Shown: piece by piece, positions 57,191 through 64,000 of the stretch | Numbering within the stretch: position 1 is the first letter of the stretch | How the letters are laid out: each line of letters begins with the position of its first letter | From: Cristatella mucedo | Taxonomy: Eukaryota > Bryozoa > Phylactolaemata > Cristatellidae | NCBI GenBank assembly: GCA_009760855.2 | Contig: WPIO01000006.1 | Span: 2,654,501 to 2,718,500 of the forward strand | Reading direction: 5' to 3' | DNA: 64,000 nucleotides | Made by a program: the position numbers and the translations under genes | Notes under the pieces: generated by a model | What the model saw: the letters and a program-made list of their open reading frames with translations, nothing else | Database searches by the model: none | What the model was told of the DNA's origin: nothing

Positions 57191-57830
57191 ACCATTATCA
57201 AATACAAATACGAAGATCATGAGCTATAAGACTGTTAGCAGCCTGCTTGACGTCACGTGCCATAAAAGATGGGGTATCCAGGCTATTTTTTGGATTTTTC
57301 AACTTCGCTATTTTTTCGAGCTACGTCTGAAATTGTTTGTACTTTTTCTCTACGGTTGGCGTATTGGGAGTGTAAGTTTATAAGGATATTTTGCATGCGT
57401 TCTGCGGCTATTTAATCGTTTGACGTTTATGCAGAAATACCACAGTGATTTAAGTTCACACAGAGTTATATCACCTAGTTGTGCCTGAATACAAGTATCC
57501 CGATTTGTCTGAACCAATTAATCTATAGCCTAGTCGATCCTTGTAGTACGTTCACGCTACGAGAAAACCTCAATGCTCGGCATTCACAGATGACCTGAGG
57601 GGGCCTGACTATTCATACCACAGACGTAAGCCTGTCTTCTTCCAGAGGGTAAAACCTCTAACTTGCTGATGACATTCGTAAATATGGTGATGCCAAAACA
57701 TAGAGAGGCTGTGGAAAAATATGCCATCCTCTTCCTGGATGACATCGTGAATTTCCTTAACGATAATAAAAGATAAAGTCTTAATGCCTATTAGCTTCAA
57801 TGATTTGCAGCTAGACAGCTTATCGTTTTT

Positions 57831-58840
57831 TCACTCGGTCAATTGAAATTTGGCTTTAATTGGTGAATTCCAATTGCCTTGACATCCAAGCACTTCCAAT
57901 CGCACCGAGCACCAGTCCATACTGGTTAATGGCAGTAAGCGAAGGGAAGTCACGCTCTCAATCGGGGCTGACAGGTCGATCTGTTTTGCCGTTGACCTGT
58001 CCGCTTTGACAATAAACACCCGACATGACCCAAAACATATTTTTAGAAACAACCAAATCAGATTAGAGAGGGTACGGAAATCAGCTGTTGTGTAAATTCC
58101 CTAGGCGACAGAATTACAGATGAATCTTGTAGTGGCGCATAGTGAAAATCTGGCCTGAACTGTCAAGAACAAGCGATACACCTGTGCTTAAGAGAAATTT
58201 AAAAATACACACCTCAGTAGTACTAAAGGGGTTGTACAATCTCCGCACGCTTTTTCTCAGGTACGCTAGAGAAAATGTTCTAACATTCTCAAAGGGTTCG
58301 CTGTTCCACCCGCTATCACGATTCCTGTATTCTGAAGCATGCATGTCACAAGCGCTGAAGAGCTGGCACCCTTTGCATGACACAGTATAAATGGCATTTC
58401 TAGTGTAAAAATGACTTAAAGCGACATCAGATGGGTTAAGGACTCAATTGGAGTCAGAACCAATCAAGGCTGCGACGGCTTTATTGTAATGAACTGCTCC
58501 ATGCCGATTGCGTGCTTCGTGGCTTACAGTGGAAGGATTACATTGTTGGGTGTTAGGTTCATAATGAGAGGATTGTAGCGGAAGGACCAAACTGCTGCAT
58601 TCTAGACACGCATTGCGAATCTCACTATGAACGGACCGAGCGTCTGCACTCGCACGGTGCATGCTGCTTAACTCTCTAAAGTAGGTCTGGGAAATTGGAT
58701 ACGGATGTACGAACAAACTCGTGGCCCTCCAGTCAATGGAGCGTAGCTGATAATGCAATGTAGAACTAGTTTTAGGTTAATTGGGCCACATGAGTCTTTA
58801 AACTTGCTGTTTATAGACAATGCAGAATCTGGCAGACATG
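57831..58840 (-). pseudogene. F5/8 type C (discoidin) domain gene copy, truncated
   Basis: Three exons correspond to exons 2-4 of the intact gene. Exon 2 (58840-58677) keeps the exact 164-nt length and is open: CLPDSALSINSKFKDSCGPI, then SYIRIQFPRPTL, but the GT donor is lost. Exon 3 (58331-58213) is 119 nt, 1 nt short, with a frame change after GIVIAGGTANP; acceptor CAG and donor GTGTGT remain. Exon 4 (58019-57831) is open with the same 62-codon length and stop (VFIVKADRST, LSAPI, LRLLPLTSMDWC, LEVLGC), but its acceptor is GG. Exon 1 and the promoter are missing; satellite S begins about 90 bp upstream. Confidence 0.82.
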
Positions 58841-58929
58841 CTATTGAACGGAGATGCAAAGGCTGCTCACTAAACTCACGTTCAAGATTTTGAAGCACAC
58901 CGTCATGTATCTTGAAACACGCCTGACAA

Positions 58930-60640
58930 GGTTCAACGAATTACCGCAATCCACCGCAATTTACTCTAATTATGCTAACATCGACCAGAGATTGGCGTTA
59001 CCGAGCTCAAATTTGGAGCTGATATTGTACTAAACGTTCAATCTTGTCTATCCACTAAATTTCACGTCACTGTGCACACTCAAAAATGAGCTTCTACGCC
59101 TGTGGCCCACATCGAAATCCACCACAACCAACGGCAATCCATTTTAGTTCCCTTTAAATCCACAAAAAATCAGCTGAAAACAGCTCCAAAATGTTTGGAA
59201 TATCAAACTACGATACAGTGTACTAATGTACAATGTACTTAATACAATGTACTAAGAAACGCATCCCGAGATTCCGCTCACGCGTTCTCATGAAGTCCAG
59301 TGAAATAAGATTGCAATGGCCCATGCTAATACAACACTCCAGCACAATTCACTGCATTCTACATTTCACTGCCCAATGAAAGAACTCATATTAGAAAAGC
59401 TTTTTTTATTTCATTAAAAAAATTGCTAAAATTGCACTTGACAAAATTCACTTACATAGGCTAAGCCGTTCTCGTGCGATGCTCTGCAGTAGCTCGGGTC
59501 GACACCACAATGTACTCCAATCCACCGCAAAAAATAAAAGTAGATTGCGTCGAGCTCCATTTTTATTGCATATTAAATCGCACAGTATTGTGTGCACAAC
59601 CACGTAAAATAAAAAAACTGTGCATCCTCGAACTGTGGCAATAGGCGGCAATCGCCTAAAATGACTTGGGAAACTACCAAAATCCACTCTATTCCACCGC
59701 AAATCATCCTCAAATCGCCATCGCGAAGCTCTAATTGACATTCATATAGGACTACACTCAGTTCAAAGTTCACCCACAAAACTTCGCTCGATTTCGCACA
59801 CGCTTTCTCATGCAATGCACTTCCTCGATTGCAACTGTTCCCACACCAAAATCCACTAAAATTGGCTGCAATACACCGCACAGCAACCAGAACGCGTACA
59901 CTAGAAGCTCTAATTATGATTGCAAGCTGCTCTACACTTCGGTTATTATCTACTCACATAACTTCACTTTCATTTCCTCAAACATTTTGCAGTGATTCAG
60001 TCGACTGCAACTGCCTGGGCAAGTAGGTCAATCCATCGAAACCCGCCGAAAAACGGCTAGAATACGTACAATTTCAGCTGTAATAGTGATTGCATGTTGC
60101 TCTAATTTTTGGTTATTGTGCAATCGCAATATTTAGCTACAATTGCCTCTACCGTTCGGTAGCAATGCACTGCAAGTGAAGTGACTGCAATGGCCTGGGC
60201 CAATACCGCAATCTACAGCAATCTGATGCAAAATGCCCCGAAATCGGTTTCACAATGCTCCACTTTTGGTTCCATGTTTCAAAGCACACTGGTTAAAGTC
60301 AGCCACATCATTTTAAGAAATTGCGCACGTACAATCTCGGGTAATGGCAATTTACGGCAACGGCTTGGCTCGAAATAAAACCCACTATAACCCATGGCAA
60401 ATCGACCACAAGTTAGCTGCACAAGTGCCAATTTTCATTGCATTTCACTTTTATTTGTGCTAAGAGTTAAATCCTAGAACGTTCAAGCTATTTTACACGC
60501 TAATGGTCCACAATACACGGCAATCGACAGCAATGGCAGGGGCCAATTACGCAATCCGTAGCAAATCTACTAGAAATCGGCTGAACCAAGCTTCAATTCT
60601 CATTTCACGTAACATCTCATTTCGCGTGCACATACTTTCA
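58930..60640 (+). repeat. satellite S-related array, ~172-180 bp period
   Basis: GCAATGGCCTGGGCCAATAC and variants recur near 59316, 59829, 60008, 60188 and 60531, at spacings near multiples of 172-180. Blocks such as CGATTTCGCACACGC and AATCCACCGCAAT recur between them. CGATTTCGC...GCCT...GGGC resembles units at 28 kb, so the arrays are related. LINE B inserted at 60645 ends it. Confidence 0.65.
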
Positions 60641-60644
60641 GCCC

Positions 60645-61556
60645 CCTCTAACCGTTTAATCTGACTTTCAAAATTGGCTCTGCCAGCATATCTCCAGCTG
60701 AATCAGCTCGAAATCTAGGTGTCATATTCCAAAGCGACCTCTCGTTAGACGACCATATCAGCTCCACAGTCAAATCCGCCTATTTTCAGCTTCATAACAT
60801 TGCTAAAATTCGGGCTTGTTTAGATAAAGATACCACGTCCAAGTTGGTCCATGCATTCGTGACATCCCGTCTCGACTTCTGCAACTCACTGCTTACTGGC
60901 CTCCCAGCATGTGCGATCAGGCGATTGCAGCTGGTGCAAAACTCTGCAGCTAGGCTTGTCTGTCGTGAGCGTCGCAGTTGCCACATTACTCCACTTCTCG
61001 CCGACCTGCACTGGCTACCAGTGAGGCAACGGATTGACTTCAAGGTTTTGTCGCTCACTTTTAGGTCTCTTCATTCTATGGCTCCAGCCTATTTGTCAGA
61101 TATACTACCCCATCAGGCCAAGCATCGTACCACCCGCTTTTCGGAATCCAACAGTCTGCAAATACCTCATACAAACCTTAAATCCTTTGGAGACCGTGCA
61201 TTCAGCTCGTATGCTCCCAAAGCCTGGAACTCCCTCCCGACCTGCGTCAGAACATCCCATGACCTGACCACATTTAAAAGAAACTTAAAAACACACCTAT
61301 TTAGGACAGCATTTAGTGGGTCCCTGTGATTCGTCCTTGATGTGCTTATGCGTGCTGACACTGTGCATGCTGCCACTAACCACATTTGCATGCTGACCCT
61401 GTGCATGTCACCCCTAACCATATTATTCATTTTGTTTGTTTTTCAAGCATGATTTTATTTACTATTCAATTGCATATCACTTTGCAGCAAATGTAAAGCG
61501 CCTAGAAAGAGATTAAGTTCTCTGAGGGCGCATTATCAAGTGCAATATTGTTATAT
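60645..61556 (+). mobile_element. LINE family B, best-preserved 3' part
   Basis: From about 60670 the frame is open for some 220 codons to the stop at 61329. It runs SASISPAESARNLGVIFQSD, AFVTSRLDFCNSLL, NSAARLVCRERRSCHITPLL, DLHWLPVRQRIDFKVLSLTF, KSFGDRAFSSYAPKAWNSLP and THLFRTAFSGSL. This is the RT thumb/C-terminal region. The 200-bp 3' UTR, stem-loop (61492-61533) and short tail are intact. 5'-truncated insertion into satellite; apparently the youngest B copy here. Confidence 0.93.
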
Positions 61557-61710
61557 TATCATTATCTTGGGCAATGAATGTCTGCTCTGTTTTAGCCTAA
61601 TGAAAAGGGATTTCGGTTGGATTGCAGTAATTCGTCGAACACCTACACACCAATACGTCAATTTGCATAACGCGACTTTGATATTACTTGTGAGGGACTC
61701 CAGCGATCGT

Positions 61711-61830
61711 GATATTTGGACTTTACCTCAAGGTAATTTTCACATCCGGGGTAGGATGTATATTAACAATCGGACAATCATCGCAGACACAGCGTGCGCT
61801 GTGACAAGCAAGATGAAGAGCATTGTACAT
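61711..61830 (-). pseudogene. F5/8C discoidin gene exon 1 relic
   Basis: Minus MLFILLVTAHAVSA from the ATG at 61823 is nearly identical to the signal peptide of the intact gene. One inserted base separates it from the original start at 61830. A 1-nt loss further on shifts the frame of the CENYLE segment that equals CQNDLV, and the exon ends at a GAG|GTAAAG-like donor. No other exons follow before unrelated LINE B sequence. Confidence 0.75.
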
Positions 61831-61849
61831 TCTCTCAGTCTTTTTTAGT

Positions 61850-62075
61850 TGACCTTCAAGGTAAATAGCGGTGAATGAGCAAAGGCATCGATAGTCCAAC
61901 TCGTGCACAGCTAAACGGATGTAAGCTATGCGGCCTAGTTCAAATAGTCACCTTGTTAAAATACTAGCAGTAGTCAGTCCATTAGACTTCGTCCCGAGTT
62001 CCTTTAGCACAAGCTGTCGCCAATTTCGTGGCAATTTCAATTTGTCCTGCTTGCCGATACCTGCTTTCGATCAAT
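61850..62075 (-). promoter_or_regulatory. conserved upstream region of discoidin relic
   Basis: Matches 22440-22682 and 37645-37880 (minus AAGGTGACTATTTGAACTAG, GCTTACATCCGTTTAGCTG). Confidence 0.5.
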
Positions 62076-62189
62076 TCAGCATTATTTCATGACGTTCATG
62101 TGGTGTTTTGAATGCAGGTGAATGGTTGCCTAGGTAGATCATTTTAAATAAAATGACCAACTTGCAACGGGTCAAGTCACCGAAACCAG

Positions 62190-62562
62190 ACTTATTCCAG
62201 TGTTCCTTTGGGGACCGTGCATTTAGTTCGTATGCTCCCAAAGGCTGAAACTCCCTCCCGACTTGCGTCAGAACATCCACTGACTTGACCAAATTTAAAA
62301 AAGACTTAAAAACACACCTATTTAGGACAGCATTTAGTAGGTCCCTGTGATTCGTCCTTGATGTGCTTATGCGTGCTGACACTGAGCATGCTGACACTAA
62401 CCACATTTGCATGCTGACCCTCTGCATGTCACCCCTAACCATATTATTCATGTTGTTTATAAAGCATGATATTACTCACCATTCAATCGCATTTCCCTTT
62501 GCAGCAAATGTAAAGCGCCTAGGAAGAGACTGAGTTCTCTGAGGGCGCTATATCAAGTGCAT
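62190..62562 (+). mobile_element. LINE family B 3' end
   Basis: TTTGGGGACCGTGCATTTAG, then the C-terminal codons, 3' UTR, stem-loop (62505-62547) and ATTATTATTA. Very similar to 61180-61555. Confidence 0.92.
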
Positions 62563-62700
62563 TATTATTAATGCTGAAACCTTGAATCTATTGGTCGTTT
62601 ATGAAGCTGACGTATCACTTGGCTTAATTGAATTGTAAGTAACAATGAATGTTCCCAAACTTATATAGGGATTGGATGCAATTAGTGGCTGTGAAAGCTG
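62563..62700 (+). mobile_element. hAT dimerisation-domain scrap
   Basis: NAETLNLLVVYEADVSL corresponds to NEEAMNLLVVRKANVAH in copy 4; followed by AATTGTAAGTAACAATGAAT as at 3058. Confidence 0.5.
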
Positions 62701-62844
62701 TCTTCTTAAAAAAGAACGTACAAAATTGATGTTCAACTGTCAAATACCACACCTAAATTTTGAGCACATAGTGATGATAACACAACAGCACCACCTATTG
62801 GAGTAGCAACATCTTCTAATCTAGCCGCACGCTTGAGTTGCTAA

Positions 62845-63600
62845 ATGAGCAGAAGTACCATTTTATGGTCGCTTAATTTACGGAAATTTGACGACATTCA
62901 GTGTCGAATGCCTGCATGGCAAGAATTCAGTTTTTCAGTAGCTGCAGCAGATCGACATGGTTTAAATGACAAAGAGAGTATCATCAGCAGTGATTATCAT
63001 GAGTTTCATCAGCATAAAAGTGAGAGCCTATTCTATAGACCCGAATCAATTTTCCCACAGGTTGAGTATAAATGGAGAACAATAAAGAATCTAGGACGGA
63101 CTCTTGTGGGATTCGCTAGGTGAATGATGAAAATAGGCTGATGGGACCTGACACGCTCGCGACACGGATTTAACAAAGCCGGAAAAGTACTATTCTCAGC
63201 ACGCTAGTGCCTCATCAGTCAGATCTATCGTTGTTCTCAATCTTTCAAATATCATATTGACATCAATAGTATCGAAGGCAGCTGATAGATCTAGCTGTGC
63301 TAGGGCAGTGATATTCCTGTCATCGTTGTTACATAGGATGTCATTTTTAAAACGGAAGAGAGCAGTTTCAGTGAAGCACTGCCGCTTGAACCCCGACTAT
63401 ATTATTTTTGAAAATTTCTTCTTTTCGATGTGTGCCATACGTCGCTTAACAAAAATTTTTCCTCGATCTTTAGAAAAAGGAAAGGAGGGAGACGAGGGAT
63501 GGTTTGCAAGGCCCTCTGAATCCAATCTTGGCTTTGTAACTATAGGTCTAACGATGGCCGATTTAAAAGACTTTGGTACAACCTCCTTTTTTAGAGTAAT
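62845..63600 (-). mobile_element. LINE family A-related RT, old
   Basis: Minus strand: DLSAAFDTID at about 63300-63265, and SFKPCRSAAATEKLNS, then CHAGIRH at about 62985-62900, matching [20 protein letters not shown] of the full copy. Frame-broken. It abuts a plus-strand LINE A at 63616. Confidence 0.75.
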
Positions 63601-63615
63601 ATAATTAATCTCTAG

Positions 63616-64000
63616 GGGTTACTTATCCGCGATCAGGTGGTCCAGGAGAAGCTAGGTGCATTTCTGCTTACCGAAATCTGGATGACGCCTTGTTCCAGTA
63701 GCTGTATTTCTGAAACCACTCCACCCGGGTTATCATTCTATCAGTCCATGCGTTCTGACAAGGTTGGTAGCTAGGTTGCAATTGTTGTTCGCAAATTGTT
63801 TGTCTATACGATGTGCAGTTTCTCGCATGGGCCATCGTTTGAATCGGTTGCTAACAGGTCTTCATCAAAGACAATGCCTCTCACTGCTGTGATATACCGG
63901 CCTCCTTCTGGCTGTCTAAACTTTTTTGCAGAGGAGTTTTCAGAGTTCCTCGCTAAAATATTGGTGTGTGACAGGCCGTAACTGATTGTAGGAGACTTCA
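63616..64000 (+). mobile_element. LINE family A, endonuclease part, cut by window end
   Basis: Nearly identical to 28935-29323 (GGTTACTTATCCGCGATCAG, TGGATGACGCCTTGTTCCAG, ACCGGCCTCCTTCTGGCTGT). It keeps LLTEIWM, YRPPSG and, at 63979-63981, the same TAA found at 29296-29298 in the full copy. The RT would lie outside the window. Confidence 0.93.

Noticed and set aside
63171-64000. inverted LINE pair as a twin-priming product
   Set aside because: The inverted part (RT) lies downstream of the non-inverted part (endonuclease) in element order and is far more decayed, so these are two separate insertions.

Overview
The window is animal (metazoan) nuclear DNA, almost certainly from an invertebrate. 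The evidence is spliced GT-AG genes, L2/CR1-like non-LTR retrotransposons, hAT and Tigger/pogo DNA transposon relics, tRNA-derived SINEs, satellite arrays and a GC-rich promoter-like island. No operons, rRNA or tRNA genes were seen. The species cannot be named from the sequence.

The clearest host gene lies on the minus strand at 36386-37644. Four exons with consistent phases and GT-AG introns join, on paper, into a 193-residue secreted protein: a signal peptide plus one complete F5/8 type C (discoidin) domain, with AATAAA directly after the stop. Three broken relatives occur in the window: 22683-24010 (+), 57831-58840 (-) and 61711-61830 (-, exon 1 only). They share exon boundaries and, where exon 1 survives, about 250 bp of upstream sequence. 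This is a dispersed gene family carried by segmental duplication.

Most of the rest is transposable elements. LINE family A (L2/CR1-like) has one full-length copy at 28421-31899 and many 3' fragments ending in an (ATTAC)n-type tail. LINE family B is a second L2-like family whose 3' end folds into a stem-loop followed by (ATT)n; more than 15 pieces are present. SINE-1 (tRNA-like head) ends in a copy of the family B stem-loop, so B is its probable mobilising partner. SINE-2 is tRNA-derived with a perfect 22-nt hairpin between its A and B boxes.

A long hAT-type repeat, with a BED finger, a hAT dimerisation domain and a long noncoding side, recurs about five times (around 1-3.2 kb, 3.9-7.4, 13.4-19.3, 39.5-43.7 and 45.6-50.8 kb). 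Aligning these copies by eye exposes many later insertions. A second hAT-like transposase relic is at 50.9-52.9 kb (-) and a Tigger relic at 8.3-9.5 kb (-).

Other structures are a 922-bp solo LTR with a 4-bp target duplication at 20212-21133, containing 11-bp and 19-bp tandem arrays; a ~170-bp satellite superfamily at 27.1-28.4, 31.9-33.7 and 58.9-60.6 kb; and a GC island at 10.5-12.0 kb ending in a strong splice donor, probably the first exon of an unseen gene.

All homology calls are by eye; no database search was possible.
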